Assembly (NCBI RefSeq): GCF_964340395.1
Contig: NC_135564.1
Span: 24,084,330 to 24,148,329 of the forward strand
Length of the DNA: 64,000 nucleotides
Reading direction: 5' to 3'
Source of the DNA: Glandiceps talaboti
Taxonomy: Eukaryota > Hemichordata > Enteropneusta > Spengelidae
Shown: positions 41,943-57,600 of the stretch, in pieces
Layout of the letters: every line of letters starts with the position of its first letter
Numbering within the stretch: position 1 is the stretch's first letter
Translations under genes and position numbers: made by a program
The notes under the pieces: generated by a model
Told to the model about the DNA's origin: nothing
Database searches by the model: none
What the model saw: the letters and a program-made list of their open reading frames with translations, nothing else

Positions 41943-44665
41943 AAATCATAATCTAAGTCCTAAATCTTTAGCTAAGTCCTAAATCATACGTAAGTCCTAA
42001 ATCATAACCTAAGTCCTAAAGCATACCTAAGTCTTAAAGCATACCTAAGTCCTAATCATAACCTAAGTCCTAAATCATAACCTAAGTCCTAAATCATAAC
42101 TAAGTCCTAAATCATAACTAAGTCCTAAAACATATCTAAGTCCTAAATCATACGTAAGTCCTAAATCTAGCCTAAGTCCTAAGTAATAACCTAAGTCCTA
42201 AATCATGCGTAAGTCCTAAATCATAACCTAAGTCCTAAAGCATAACCTAAGTGCTAAATCATACTTAAGTCCTAAATCATAATCTAAGTCCTAAAACTTT
42301 AGCTAAGTCCTAAATCATACTTAAGTCATAAATCATAACCTAAGTCCTAAATCATAACTAAGTCCTAAATCATAACTAAGTCCTAAAGCATATCTAAGTC
42401 CTAAATCATAACTAAGTCCTAAAGCATACCTAAGTCCTAATCATAACCTAAGTCCTAAATCATAACCTAAGTCCTAAATCATAACTAAGTCCTAAAGCAT
42501 ATCTAAGTCCTAAATCATACGTAAGTCCTAAATCATGCCTAAGTCCTAAGTAATAACCTAAGTCCTAAAGCATACCTAAGTCTTAAAGCATACCTAAGTC
42601 CTAAATCATAACCTAAGTCATAAATCATAACCTAAGTCCTAAATCATAACTAAGTCCTAAATCATAACTAAGTCCTAAAGCATATCTAAGTCCTAAATCA
42701 TACGTAAGTCCTAAATCATGCCTAAGTCCTAAGTAATAACCTAAGTCCTAAATCATACCTAAGTCCTAAATCATAACCTAAGTCCTAAAGCATAACCTAA
42801 GTCCTAAATCATAATCTAAGTCCTAAATCTTTAGCTAAGTCCTAAATCATACGTAAGTCCTAAATCATAACCTAAGTCCTAAATCATAACCTAAGTCCTA
42901 AAGCATAACCTAAGTCCAAAAGCATAACCTAAGTCCTAAAGCATAACCTAAGTCCTAAATCATAATCTAATTCCTAAATCATACCTAAGTCCTAAAGCAT
43001 ACCTAAGTCTTAAAGCATACCTAAGTCCTAATCATAACCTAAGTCCTAAATCATAACCTAAGTCCTAAATCATAACTAAATCCTAAATCATAACTAAGTC
43101 CTAAATCATAACTAAGTCCTAAATCATAACTAAGTCCTAAAGCATATCTAAGTCCTAAATCATACCTAAGTCCTAAAGCATAACCTAAGTCCTAAATCAT
43201 ACCTAAGTCCTAAAGCATAACATAAGTCCTAAATCATAATGTAATTCCTAAATCTTTAGCTAAGTCCTAAATCATAACATAAGTCCTAAATCATACTTAA
43301 GTCCTAAATCATAATCTAAGTCCTAAATCTTTAGCTAAGTCCTAAATCATACGTAAGTCCTAAATCATAACCTAAGTCTTAAAGCATACCTAAGTCCTAA
43401 TCATAACCTAAGTCCTAAATCATAACCTAAGTCCTAAATCATAACTAAGTCGTAAATCATAACTAAGTCCTAAAGCATATCTAAGTCCTAAATCATACGT
43501 AAGTCCTAAATCATGCCTAAGTCCTAAGTAATAACTTAAGTCCTAAATCATACCTAAGTCCTAAAGCATAACCTAAGTCCTAAATCATAACATAAGTCCT
43601 AAATCATACTTAAGTCCTAAATCATAATCTAAGTCCTAAATCTTTAGCTAAGTCTTAAATCATAACCTAAGTCCTAAATCATAACCTAAGTCCTAAAGCA
43701 TACCTAAGTCTTAAAGCATACCTAAGTCCTAATCATAACCTAAGTCCTAAATCATAACCTAAGTCCTAAATCATAACTAAGTCCTAAATCATAACTAAGT
43801 CCTAAAGCATATCTAAGTCCTAAATCATAACCTAAGTCCTAAATCATAACATCAGTCCTAAATCATACTTAAGTCCTAAATCATAATCTAAGTCCTAAAT
43901 CTTTAGCTAAGTCCTAAATCATACGTAAGTCCTAAATCATAACCTAAGTCCTAAAGCATACCTAAGTCTTAAAGCATACCTAAGCCCTAATCATAACCTA
44001 AGTCCTAAATCATAACATAAGTCCTAAATCATAACTAAGTCCTAAAGCATATCTAAGTCCTAAATCATACGTAAGTCCTAAATCATGCCTAAGTCCTAAG
44101 TAATAACCTAAGTCTTAAATCATACCTAAGTCCTAAATCATAACCTAAGTCCTAAAGCATAACCTAAGTCCTAAATCATACTTAAGTCCTAAATCATAAT
44201 CTAAGTCCTAAATCTTTAGCTAAGTCCTAAATCATACGTAAGTCCTAAATCATAACCTAAGTCCTAAATCATAACCTAAGTCCTAAAGTATAACCTAAGT
44301 CCTAAAGCATAACCTAAGTCCTAAAGCATAACCTAAGTCCTAAAGCATAACCTAAGTCATAAAGCATAACCTAAGTCCTAAATCATAATCTAATTCCTAA
44401 ATCATACCTAAGTCCTAAAGTATATCTAAGTCCTAAAGCATACCTAAGTCCTAAATCATACCTAAGTCCTAAAGCATAACCTAAGTCCTAAATCATAACC
44501 TAAGTCCTAAATCATAACCTAAGTCCTAAAGTATAACCTAAGTCCTAAAGCATAACCTAAGTCCTAAAGCATAACCTAAGTCCTAAAGCATACCTAAGTC
44601 TTAAAGCATACCTAAGTCCTAAAGCATACCTAAGTCTTAAAGCATACCTAAGTCCTAATCATAAC

Positions 44666-46782
44666 CTAAGTCCTAAATCATAACCTAAGTCCTAAATCAT
44701 AACTAAGAACTAAATCATAACTATGTCCTAAAGCATATCTAAGTCCTAAATCATACGTAAGTCCTAAATCATGCCTAAGTCCTAAGTAATAACCTAAGTC
44801 CTAAATCATACCTAAGTCCTAAAGCATAACCTAAGTCCTAAATCATAACCTAAGTCCTAAATCATAACATAAGTCCTAAATCATACTTAAGTCCTAAATC
44901 ATAATCTAAGTCCTAAATCTTTAGCTAAGTCCTAAATCATACGTAAGTCCTAAATCATAACCTAAGTCCTAAAGCATACCTAAGTCTTAAAGCATACCTA
45001 AGTCCTAATCATAACCTAAGTCCTAAATCATAACCTAAGTCCTAAATCATAACTAAGTCCTAAACCATATCTAAGTCCTAAATCATACGTAAGTCCTAAA
45101 TCATGCCTAAGTCCTAAGTAATAACCTAAGTCCTAAATCATACCTAAGTCCTAAAGCATAACCTAAGTCCTAAATCATAACCTAAGTCATAAAGCATAAC
45201 CTAAGTCCTAAATCATAACTTAAGTCCTAAATCATAACATAAGTCCTAAATCATAATCTAATTCCTAAATCTTTAGCTAAGTCCTAAATCATACCTAAGT
45301 CCTAAATCATAACCTAAGTCCTAAAGCATAACCTAAGTCCTAAATCATACTTAAGTCCTAAATCATACGTAAGTCCTAAATCATAACCTAAGTCCTAAAT
45401 CATAACCTAAGTCCTAAAGTATAACCTAAGTCCTAAAGAATAACCTAAGTCGTAAAGCATAACCTAAGTCCTAAAGCATAACCTAAGTCCTAAATCATAA
45501 CATAAGTCCTAAATCATACTTAAGTCCTAAATCATAATCTAAGTCCTAAATCTTTAGCTAAGTCCTAAATCATACGTAAGTCCTAAATCATAACCTAAGT
45601 CCTAAAGCATACCTAAGTCTTAAAGCATACCTAAGTCCTAATCATAACCTAAGTCCTAAATCATAACCTAAGTCCTAAATCATAACCTAAGTCCTAAAGT
45701 ATAACCTAAGTCCTAAATCATACCTAAGTCCTAAAGCATAACCTAAGTCCTAAATCATAACCTAAGTCCTAAATCATAACCTAAGTCCTAAATCATAACT
45801 AAGAACTAAATCATAACTATGTCCTAAAGCATATCTAAGTCCTAAATCATACGTAAGTCCTAAATCATGCCTAAGTCCTAAGTAATAACCTAAGTCCTAA
45901 ATCATACCTAAGTCCTAAAGCATAACCTAAGTCCTAAATCATAACCTAAGTCCTAAATCATAACATAAGTCCTAAATCATACTTAAGTCCTAAATCATAA
46001 CCTAAGTCCTAAAGCATACCTAAGTCTTAAAGCATACCTAAGTCCTAATCATAACCTAAGTCCTAAATCATAACCTAAGTCCTAAATCATAACTAAGTCC
46101 TAAACCATATCTAAGTCCTAAATCATACGTAAGTCCTAAATCATGCCTAAGTCCTAAGTAATAACCTAAGTCCTAAATCATACCTAAGTCCTAAAGCATA
46201 ACCTAAGTCCTAAATCATAACCTAAGTCATAAAGCATAACCTAAGTCCTAAATCATAACTTAAGTCCTAAATCATAACATAAGTCCTAAATCATAATCTA
46301 ATTCCTAAATCTTTAGCTAAGTCCTAAATCATACCTAAGTCCTAAATCATAACCTAAGTCCTAAAGCATAACCTAAGTCCTAAATCATACTTAAGTCCTA
46401 AATCATACGTAAGTCCTAAATCATAACCTAAGTCCTAAATCATAACCTAAGTCCTAAAGAATAACCTAAGTCGTAAAGCATAACCTAAGTCCTAAAGCAT
46501 AACCTAAGTCTTAAATCATAACATAAGTCCTAAATCATACTTAAGTCCTAAATCATAATCTAAGTCCTAAATCTTTAGCTAAGTCCTAAATCATACGTAA
46601 GTCCTAAATCATAACCTAAGTCCTAAAGCATACCTAAGTCTTAAAGCATACCTAAGTCCTAATCATAACCTAAGTCCTAAATCATAACCTAAGTCCTAAA
46701 TCATAACCTAAGTCCTAAAGTATAACCTAAGTCCTAAATCATACCTAAGTCCTAAAGCATAACCTAAGTCCTAAATCATAAC
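44666..46782 (+). repeat. 1,096 bp tandem duplication in copy C, second copy 75 bp shorter
   Basis: First copy 44,666-45,761; second copy 45,762-46,782. The AAGAACT marker recurs at 44,705 and 45,801 (shift 1,096). The junction is inside a TAAATCATAAC monomer: the base unit continues ATAAG, here it continues CTAAG. The second copy has lost 56 bp near 45,998 (the run with the TTTAGCTAAG and TACGTA monomers) and one 19 bp monomer near 46,450 (the AAAGTATAACC form), leaving a net gain of 1,021 bp. The same junction is present in copy D without these losses. Confidence 0.85.
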
Positions 46783-49700
46783 ATAAGTCCTAAATCATAC
46801 TTAAGTCCTAAATCATAATCTAAGTCCTAAATCTTTAGCTAAGTCTTAAATCATATTTAAGTCCTAAATCATAACCTAAGTCCTAAAGCATACCTAAGTC
46901 TTAAAGCATACCTAAGTCCTAATCATAACCTAAGTCCTAAATCATAACCTAAGTCCTAAATCATAACTAAGTCCTAAAGCATAACCTAAGTCCTAAATCA
47001 TAACCTAAGTCCTAAAGTATAACCTAAGTCCTAAAGCATAACCTAAGTCCTAAAGCATAACCTAAGTCCTAAAGCATAACCTAAGTCCTAAATCATAACC
47101 TAAGTCCTAAATCATACTTAAGTCCTAAATCATAATCTAAGTCCTAAATCTTTAGCTAAGTCCTAAATCATACGTAAGTCCTAAATCATAACCTAAGTCC
47201 TAAAGCATACCTAAGTCTTAAAGCATACCTAAGTCCTAATCATAACCTAAGTCCTAAATCATAACCTAAGTCCTAAATCATAACTAAGTCCTAAATCATA
47301 ACTAAGTCCTAAAACATATCTAAGTCCTAAATCATACGTAAGTCCTAAATCTAGCCTAAGTCCTAAGTAATAACCTAAGTCCTAAATCATGCCTAAGTCC
47401 TAAATCATAACCTAAGTCCTAAAGCATAACCTAAGTGCTAAATCATACTTAAGTCCTAAATCATAATCTAAGTCCTAAAACTTTAGCTAAGTCCTAAATC
47501 ATACTTAAGTCATAAATCATAACCTAAGTCCTAAATCATAACTAATTCCTAAATCATAACTAAGTCCTAAAGCATATCTAAGTCCTAAATCATAACTAAG
47601 TCCTAAAGCATACCTAAGTCCTAATCATAACCTAAGTCCTAAATCATAACCTAAGTCCTAAATCATAACTAAGTCCTAAAGCATATCTAAGTCCTAAATC
47701 ATACGTAAGTCCTAAATCATGCCTAAGTCCTAAGTAATAACCTAAGTCCTAAAGCATACCTAAGTCTTAAAGCATACCTAAGTCCTAAATCATAACCTAA
47801 GTCATAAATCATAACCTAAGTCCTAAATCATAACTAAGTCCTAAATCATAACTAAGTCCTAAAGCATATCTAAGTCCTAAATCATACGTAAGTCCTAAAT
47901 CATGCCTAAGTCCTAAGTAATAACCTAAGTCCTAAATCATACCTAAGTCCTAAATCATAACCTAAGTCCTAAAGCATAACCTAAGTCCTAAATCATACTT
48001 AAGTCCTAAATCATAATCTAAGTCCTAAATCTTTAGCTAAGTCCTAAATCATACGTAAGTCCTAAATCATAACCTAAGTCCTAAATCATAACCTAAGTCC
48101 TAAAGCATAACCTAAGTCCAAAAGCATAACCTAAGTCCTAAAGCATAACCTAAGTCCTAAATCATAATCTAATTCCTAAATCATACCTAAGTCCTAAAGC
48201 ATACCTAAGTCTTAAAGCATACCTAAGTCCTAATCATAACCTAAGTCCTAAATCATAACCTAAGTCCTAAATCATAACTAAATCCTAAATCATAACTAAG
48301 TCCTAAAGCATATCTAAGTCCTAAATCATACGTAAGTCCTAAATCATGCCTAAGTCCTAAGTAATAACCTAAGTCATAAATCATACCTAAGTCTTAAAGC
48401 ATACCTAAGTCCTAATCATAACCTAAGTCCTAAAGCATAACCTAAGTCCTAAATCATAACCTAAGTCCTAAATCATAACATCAGTCCTAAATCATACTTA
48501 AGTCCTAAATCATAATCTAAGTCCTAAATCTTTAGCTAAGTCCTAAATCATACGTAAGTCCTAAATCATAACCTAAGTCCTAAAGCATACCTAAGTCTTA
48601 AAGCATACCTAAGTCCTAATCATAACCTAAGTCCTAAATCATAACCTAAGTCCTAAATCATAACTAAGTCCTAAAGCATATCTAAGTCCTAAATCATACG
48701 TAAGTCCTAAATCATGCCTAAGTCCTAAGTAATAACCTAAGTCTTAAATCATACCTAAGTCCTAAATCATAACCTAAGTCCTAAAGCATAACCTAAGTCC
48801 TAAATCATACTTAAGTCCTAAATCATAATCTAAGTCCTAAATCTTTAGCTAAGTCCTAAATCATACGTAAGTCCTAAATCATAACCTAAGTCCTAAATCA
48901 TAACCTAAGTCCTAAAGTATAACCTAAGTCCTAAAGCATAACCTAAGTCCTAAAGCATAACCTAAGTCCTAAAGCATAACCTAAGTCATAAAGCATAACC
49001 TAAGTCCTAAATCATAATCTAATTCCTAAATCATACCTAAGTCCTAAAGTATATCTAAGTCCTAAAGCATACCTAAGTCCTAAATCATACCTAAGTCCTA
49101 AAGCATACCTAAGGCTTAAAGCATACCTAAGTCCTAAATCATAACCTAAGTCCTAAATCATAACTAAGTCCTAAATCATAACTAAGTCCTAAAGCATATC
49201 TAAGTCCTAAATCATGCCTAAGTCCTAAGTAATAACCTAAGTCCTAAATCATACCTAAGTCCTAAAGCATAACCTAAGTCCTAAATCATAATATAAGTCC
49301 TAAATCATACTTAAGTCCTAAATCATAATATAAGTCCTAAATCTTTAGCTAAGTCTTAAATCATACGTAAGTCCTAAATCATAACCTAAGTCCTAAAGCA
49401 TACCTAAGTCTTAAAGCATACCTAAGTCCTAATCATAACCTAAGTCCTAAATCATAACCTAAGTCCTAAATCATAACTAAGTCCTAAATCATAACTAAGT
49501 CCTAAAGCATATCTAAGTCCTAAATCATACCTAAGTCCTAAAGCATAACCTAAGTCCTAAATCATACCTAAGTCCTAAAGCATAACATAAGTCCTAAATC
49601 ATAATGTAATTCCTAAATCTTTAGCTAAGTCCTAAATCATAACCTAAGTCCTAAATCATACTTAAGTCCTAAATCATAATCTAAGTCCTAAATCTTTAGC

Positions 49701-52700
49701 TAAGTCCTAAATCATACGTAAGTCCTAAATCATAACCTAAGTCTTAAAGCATACCTAAGTCCTAATCATAACCTAAGTCCTAAATCATAACCTAAGTCCT
49801 AAATCATAACTAAGTCGTAAATCATAACTAAGTCCTAAAGCATATCTAAGTCCTAAATCATACGTAAGTCCTAAATCATGCCTAAGTCCTAAGTAATAAC
49901 TTAAGTCCTAAATCATACCTAAGTCCTAAAGCATAACCTAAGTCCTAAATCATAACATAAGTCCTAAATCATACTTAAGTCCTAAATCATAATCTAAGTC
50001 CTAAATCTTTAGCTAAGTCTTAAATCATAACCTAAGTCCTAAATCATAACCTAAGTCCTAAAGCATACCTAAGTCTTAAAGCATACCTAAGTCCTAATCA
50101 TAACCTAAGTCCTAAATCATAACCTAAGTCCTACATCATAACTAAGTCCTAAATCATAACTAAGTCCTAAAGCATATCTAAGTCCTAAATCATAACCTAA
50201 GTCCTAAATCATAACATCAGTCCTAAATCATACTTAAGTCCTAAATCATAATCTAAGTCCTAAATCTTTAGCTAAGTCCTAAATCATACGTAAGTCCTAA
50301 ATCATAACCTAAGTCCTAAAGCATACCTAAGTCTTAAAGCATACCTAAGCCCTAATCATAACCTAAGTCCTAAATCATAACATAAGTCCTAAATCATAAC
50401 TAAGTCCTAAAGCATATCTAAGTCCTAAATCATACGTAAGTCCTAAATCATGCCTAAGTCCTAAGTAATAACCTAAGTCTTAAATCATACCTAAGTCCTA
50501 AATCATAACCTAAGTCCTAAAGCATAACCTAAGTCCTAAATCATACTTAAGTCCTAAATCATAATCTAAGTCCTAAATCTTTAGCTAAGTCCTAAATCAT
50601 ACGTAAGTCCTAAATCATAACCTAAGTCCTAAATCATAACCTAAGTCCTAAAGTATAACCTAAGTCCTAAAGCATAACCTAAGTCCTAAAGCATAACCTA
50701 AGTCCTAAAGCATAACCTAAGTCATAAAGCATAACCTAAGTCCTAAATCATAATCTAATTCCTAAATCATACCTAAGTCCTAAAGTATATCTAAGTCCTA
50801 AAGCATACCTAAGTCCTAAATCATACCTAAGTCCTAAAGCATACCTAAGTCTTAAAGCATACCTAAGTCCTAAATCATAACCTAAGTCCTAAATCATAAC
50901 TAAGTCCTAAATCATAACTAAGTCCTAAAGCATATCTAAGTCCTAAATCATACGTAAGTCCTAAATCATGCCTAAGTCCTAAGTAATAACCTAAGTCCTA
51001 AATCATACCTAAGTCCTAAAGCATAACCTAAGTCCTAAATCATAACATAAGTCCTAAATCATACTTAAGTCCTAAATCATAATCTAAGTCCTAAATCTTT
51101 AGCTAAGTCTTAAATCATACGTAAGTCCTAAATCATAACCTAAGTCCTAAAGCATACCTAAGTCTTAAAGCATACCTAAGTCCTAATCATAACCTAAGTC
51201 CTAAATCATAACCTAAGTCCTAAATCATAACTAAGTCCTAAATCATAACTAAGTCCTAAAGCATATCTAAGTCCTAAATCATACCTAAGTCCTAAAGCAT
51301 AACCTAAGTCCTAAATCATAACCTAAGTCCTAAATCATAACATAAGTCCTAAATCATAATGTAATTCCTAAATCTTTAGCTAAGTCCTAAATCATAACAT
51401 AAGTCCTAAATCATACTTAAGTCCTAAATCATAATCTAAGTCCTAAATCTTTAGCTAAGTCCTAAATCATACGTAAGTCCTAAATCATAACCTAAGTCTT
51501 AAAGCATACCTAAGTCCTAATCATAACCTAAGTCCTAAATCATAACCTAAGTCCTAAATCATAACTAAGTCGTAAATCATAACTAAGTCCTAAAGCATAT
51601 CTAAGTCCTAAATCATACGTAAGTCCTAAATCATGCCTAAGTCCTAAGTAATAACCTAAGTCCTAAATCATACCTAAGTCCTAAAGCATAACCTAAGTCC
51701 TAAATCATAACATAAGTCCTAAATCATACTTAAGTCCTAAATCATAATCTAAGTCCTAAATATTTAGCTAAGTCTTAAATCATAACCTAAGTCCTAAATC
51801 ATAACCTAAGTCCTAAAGCATACCTAAGTCTTAAAGCATGCTTAAGTCCTAATCATAACCTAAGTCCTAAATCATAACCTAAGTCCTAAATCATAACTAA
51901 GTCCTAAAGCATATCTAAGTCCTAAATCATAACTAAGTCCTAAAGCATATCTAAGTCCTAAATCATACCTAAGTCCTAAAGCATAACCTAAGTCCTCAAT
52001 CATAACCTAAGTCCTAAATCATAACATAAGTCCTAAATCATTATGTAATTCCTAAATCTTTAGCTAAGTCCTAAATCATACCTAAGTCCTAAATCATACC
52101 TAAGTCCTAAAGCATAACCTAAGTCCTAAATCATAACCTAAGTCCTAAATCATAACCTAAGTCCTAAAGCATAACCTAAGTCCTAAAGCATAACCTAAGT
52201 CCTAAAGCATACCTAAGTCTTAAAGCATACCTAAGTCCTAATCATAACCTAAGTCCTAAATCATAACCTAAGTCCTAAATCATAACTAAGTCCTAAATCA
52301 TAACTAAGTCCTAAAGCATATCTAAGTCCTAAATCATAACCTAAGTCCTAAATCATAACATAAGTCCTAAATCATAATCTAATTCCTAAATCATACCTAA
52401 GTCCTAAAGCATACCTAAGTCTTAAAGCATACCTAAGTCCTAATCATAACCTAAGTCCTAAAGCATAACCTAAGTCCTAAAGCATAACCTAAGTCATAAA
52501 GCATAACCTAAGTCCTAAATCATAATCTAATTCCTAAATCATACCTAAGTCCTAAAGTATATCTAAGTCCTAAAGCATACCTAAGTCCTAAATCATACCT
52601 AAGTCCTAAAGCATACCTAAGTCTTAAAGCATACCTAAGTCCTAAATCATAACCTAAGTCCTAAATCATAACTAAGTCCTAAATCATAACTAAGTCCTAA

Positions 52701-54655
52701 AGCATATCTAAGTCCTAAATCATACGTAAGTCCTAAATCATGCCTAAGTCCTAAGTAATAACCTAAGTCCTAAATCATACCTAAGTCCTAAAGCATAACC
52801 TAAGTCCTAAATCATAACATAAGTCCTAAATCATACTTAAGTCCTAAATCATAATCTAAGTCCTAAATCTTTAGCTAAGTCTTAAATCATACGTAAGTCC
52901 TAAATCATAACCTAAGTCCTAAAGCATACCTAAGTCTTAAAGCATACCTAAGTCCTAATCATAACCTAAGTCCTAAATCATAACCTAAGTCCTAAATCAT
53001 AACTAAGTCCTAAATCATAACTAAGTCCTAAAGCATATCTAAGTCCTAAATCATACCTAAGTCCTAAAGCATAACCTAAGTCCTAAATCATAACCTAAGT
53101 CCTAAATCATAACATAAGTCCTAAATCATAATGTAATTCCTAAATCTTTAGCTAAGTCCTAAATCATAACATAAGTCCTAAATCATACCTAAGTCCTAAA
53201 GCATAACCTAAGTCCTAAATCATAACCTAAGTCCTAAATCATAACATAAGTCCTAAATCATAATGTAATTCCTAAATCTTTAGCTAAGTCCTAAATCATA
53301 ACATAAGTCCTAAATCATACTTAAGTCCTAAATCATAATCTAAGTCCTAAATCTTTAGCTAAGTCCTAAATCATACGTAAGTCCTAAATCATAACCTAAG
53401 TCTTAAAGCATACCTAAGTCCTAATCATAACCTAAGTCCTAAATCATACCTAAGTCCTAAAGCATAACCTAAGTCCTAAATCATAACATAAGTCCTAAAT
53501 CATACTTAAGTCCTAAATCATAATCTAAGTCCTAAATATTTAGCTAAGTCTTAAATCATAACCTAAGTCCTAAATCATAACCTAAGTCCTAAAGCATACC
53601 TAAGTCTTAAAGCATACTTAAGTCCTAATCATAACCTAAGTCCTAAATCATAACCTAAGTCCTAAATCATAACTAAGTCCTAAATCATAACTAAGTCCTA
53701 AAGCATATCTAAGTCCTAAATCATACCTAAGTCCTAAAGCATAACCTAAGTCCTCAATCATAACCTAAGTCCTAAATCATAACATAAGTCCTAAATCATA
53801 ATGTAATTCCTAAATCTTTAGCTAAGTCCTAAATCATACCTAAGTCCTAAATCATACCTAAGTCCTAAAGCATAACCTAAGTCCTAAATCATAACCTAAG
53901 TCCTAAATCATAACCTAAGTCCTAAAGCATAACCTAAGTCCTAAAGCATAACCTAAGTCCTAAAGCATAACCTAAGTCCTAAAGCATACCTAAGTCTTAA
54001 AGCATACCTAAGTCCTAATCATAACCTAAGTCCTAAATCATAACCTAAGTCCTAAATCATAACTAAGTCCTAAATCATAACTAAGTCCTAAAGCATATCT
54101 AAGTCCTAAATCATAACCTAAGTCCTAAATCATAACATAAGTCCTAAATCATAATCTAATTCCTAAATCATACCTAAGTCCTAAAGCATACCTAAGTCTT
54201 AAAGCATACCTAAGTCCTAATCATAACCTAAGTCCTAAATCATAACCTAAGTCCTAAATCATAACCTAAGTCCTAAAGCATAACCTAAGTCCTAAATCAT
54301 ACTTATGTCCTAAATCATAACCTAAGTCCTAAATCATACTTAAGTCCTAAATCATAATCTAAGTCCTAAATCTTTAGCTAAGTCCTAAATCATACGTAAG
54401 TCCTAAATCATAACCTAAGTCCTAAATCATAACCTAAGTCCTAAAGTATAACCTAAGTCCTAAAGCATAACCTAAGTCCTAAAGCATAACCTAAGTCCTA
54501 AAGCATAACCTAAGTCCTAAATCATAATCTAATTCCTAAATCATACCTAAGTCCTAAAGCATATCTAAGTCCTAAATCATACGTAAGTCCTAAATCATGC
54601 CTAAGACCTAAGTAATAACCTAAGTCCTAAATCATACCTAAGTCCTAAAGCATAA

Positions 54656-57600
54656 CCTAAGTCCTAAATCATAACATAAGTCCTAAATCATAATCTAATT
54701 CCTAAAATTTTAGCTAAGTCCTAAATCATACCTAAGTCCTAAATCATAACCTAAGTCCTAAAGCATAACCTAAGTCCTAAATCATACTTAAGTCCTAAAT
54801 CATAATCTAAGTCCTAAATCTTTAGCTAAGTCCTAAATCATACGTAAGTCCTAAATCATAACCTAAGTCCTAAAGCATAACCTAAGTCTTAAAGCATACC
54901 TAAGTCCTAATCATAACCTAAGTCCTAAATCATAACCTAAGTCCTAAATCATAACTAAGTCCTAAATCATAACTAAGTCCTAAAGCATATCTAAGTCCTA
55001 AATCATACGTAAGTCCTAAATCTAGCCTAAGTCCTAAGTAATAACCTAAGTCCTAAATCATGCCTAAGTCCTAAATCATAACCTAAGTCCTAAAGCATAA
55101 CCTAAGTGCTAAATCATACTTAAGTCCTAAATCATAATCTAAGTCCTAAAACTTTAGCTAAGTCCTAAATCATACGTAAGTCCTAAATCATAACCTAAGT
55201 CCTAAATCATAACCTAAGTCCTAAAGTATAACCTAAGTCCTAAATCATACCTAAGTCCTAAAGCATAACCTAAGTCCTAAATCATAACATAAGTCCTAAA
55301 TCATACTTAAGTCCTAAATCATAATCTAAGTCCTAAATCTTTAGCTAAGTCTTAAATCATATGTAAGTCCTAAATCATAACCTAAGTCCTAAAGCATACC
55401 TAAGTCTTAAAGCATACCTAAGTCCTAATCATAACCTAAGTCCTAAATCATAACCTAAGTCCTAAATCATAACTAAGTCCTAAAGCATAACCTAAGTCCT
55501 AAATCATAACCTAAGTCCTAAAGTATAACCTAAGTCCTAAAGCATAACCTAAGTCCTAAAGCATAACCTAAGTCCTAAAGCATACCTAAGTCTTAAAGCA
55601 TACCTAAGTCCTAAAGCATACCTAAGTCTTAAAGCATACCTAAGTCCTAATCATAACCTAAGTCCTAAATCATAACCTAAGTCCTAAATCATAACTAAGA
55701 ACTAAATCATAACTATGTCCTAAAGCATATCTAAGTCCTAAATCATACGTAAGTCCTAAATCATGCCTAAGTCCTAAGTAATAACCTAAGTCCTAAATCA
55801 TACCTAAGTCCTAAAGCATAACCTAAGTCTTAAAGCATACCTAAGTCCTAATCATAACCTAAGTCCTAAAGCATAACCTAAGTCCTAAATCATACTTAAG
55901 TCCTAAATCATAATCTAAGTCCTAAATCTTTAGCTAAGTCCTAAATCATACGTAAGTCCTAAATCATAACCTAAGTCCTAAAGCATACCTAAGTCTTAAA
56001 GCATACCTAAGTCCTAATCATAACCTAAGTCCTAAATCATAACCTAAGTCCTAAATCATAACTAAGTCCTAAACCATATCTAAGTCCTAAATCATACGTA
56101 AGTCCTAAATCATGCCTAAGTCCTAAGTAATAACCTAAGTCCTAAATCATACCTAAGTCCTAAAGCATAACCTAAGTCCTAAATCATAACCTAAGTCATA
56201 AAGCATAACCTAAGTCCTAAATCATAACTTAAGTCCTAAATCATAACATAAGTCCTAAATCATAATCTAATTCCTAAATCTTTAGCTAAGTCCTAAATCA
56301 TACCTAAGTCCTAAATCATAACCTAAGTCCTAAAGCATAACCTAAGTCCTAAATCATACTTAAGTCCTAAATCATACGTAAGTCCTAAATCATAACCTAA
56401 GTCCTAAATCATAACCTAAGTCCTAAAGTATAACCTAAGTCCTAAAGAATAACCTAAGTCCTAAAGCATAACCTAAGTCCTAAAGCATAACCTAAGTCCT
56501 AAATCATAACATAAGTCCTAAATCATACTTAAGTCCTAAATCATAACCTAAGTCCTAAATCATAACATAAGTCCTAAATCATAATCTAATTCCTAAAATT
56601 TTAGCTAAGTCCTAAATCATACCTAAGTCCTAAATCATAACCTAAGTCCTAAAGCATAACCTAAGTCCTAAATCATACTTAAGTCCTAAATCATAATCTA
56701 AGTCCTAAATCTTTAGCTAAGTCCTAAATCATACGTAAGTCCTAAATCATAACCTAAGTCCTAAAGCATAACCTAAGTCTTAAAGCATACCTAAGTCCTA
56801 ATCATAACCTAAGTCCTAAATCATAACCTAAGTCCTAAATCATAACTAAGTCCTAAATCATAACTAAGTCCTAAAGCATATCTAAGTCCTAAATCATACG
56901 TAAGTCCTAAATCTAGCCTAAGTCCTAAGTAATAACCTAAGTCCTAAATCATGCCTAAGTCCTAAATCATAACCTAAGTCCTAAAGCATAACCTAAGTGC
57001 TAAATCATACTTAAGTCCTAAATCATAATCTAAGTCCTAAAACTTTAGCTAAGTCCTAAATCATACGTAAGTCCTAAATCATAACCTAAGTCCTAAATCA
57101 TAACCTAAGTCCTAAAGTATAACCTAAGTCCTAAATCATACCTAAGTCCTAAAGCATAACCTAAGTCCTAAATCATAACATAAGTCCTAAATCATACTTA
57201 AGTCCTAAATCATAATCTAAGTCCTAAATCTTTAGCTAAGTCTTAAATCATATGTAAGTCCTAAATCATAACCTAAGTCCTAAAGCATACCTAAGTCTTA
57301 AAGCATACCTAAGTCCTAATCATAACCTAAGTCCTAAATCATAACCTAAGTCCTAAATCATAACTAAGTCCTAAAGCATAACCTAAGTCCTAAATCATAA
57401 CCTAAGTCCTAAAGTATAACCTAAGTCCTAAAGCATAACCTAAGTCCTAAAGCATAACCTAAGTCCTAAAGCATACCTAAGTCTTAAAGCATACCTAAGT
57501 CCTAAAGCATACCTAAGTCTTAAAGCATACCTAAGTCCTAATCATAACCTAAGTCCTAAATCATAACCTAAGTCCTAAATCATAACTAAGAACTAAATCA

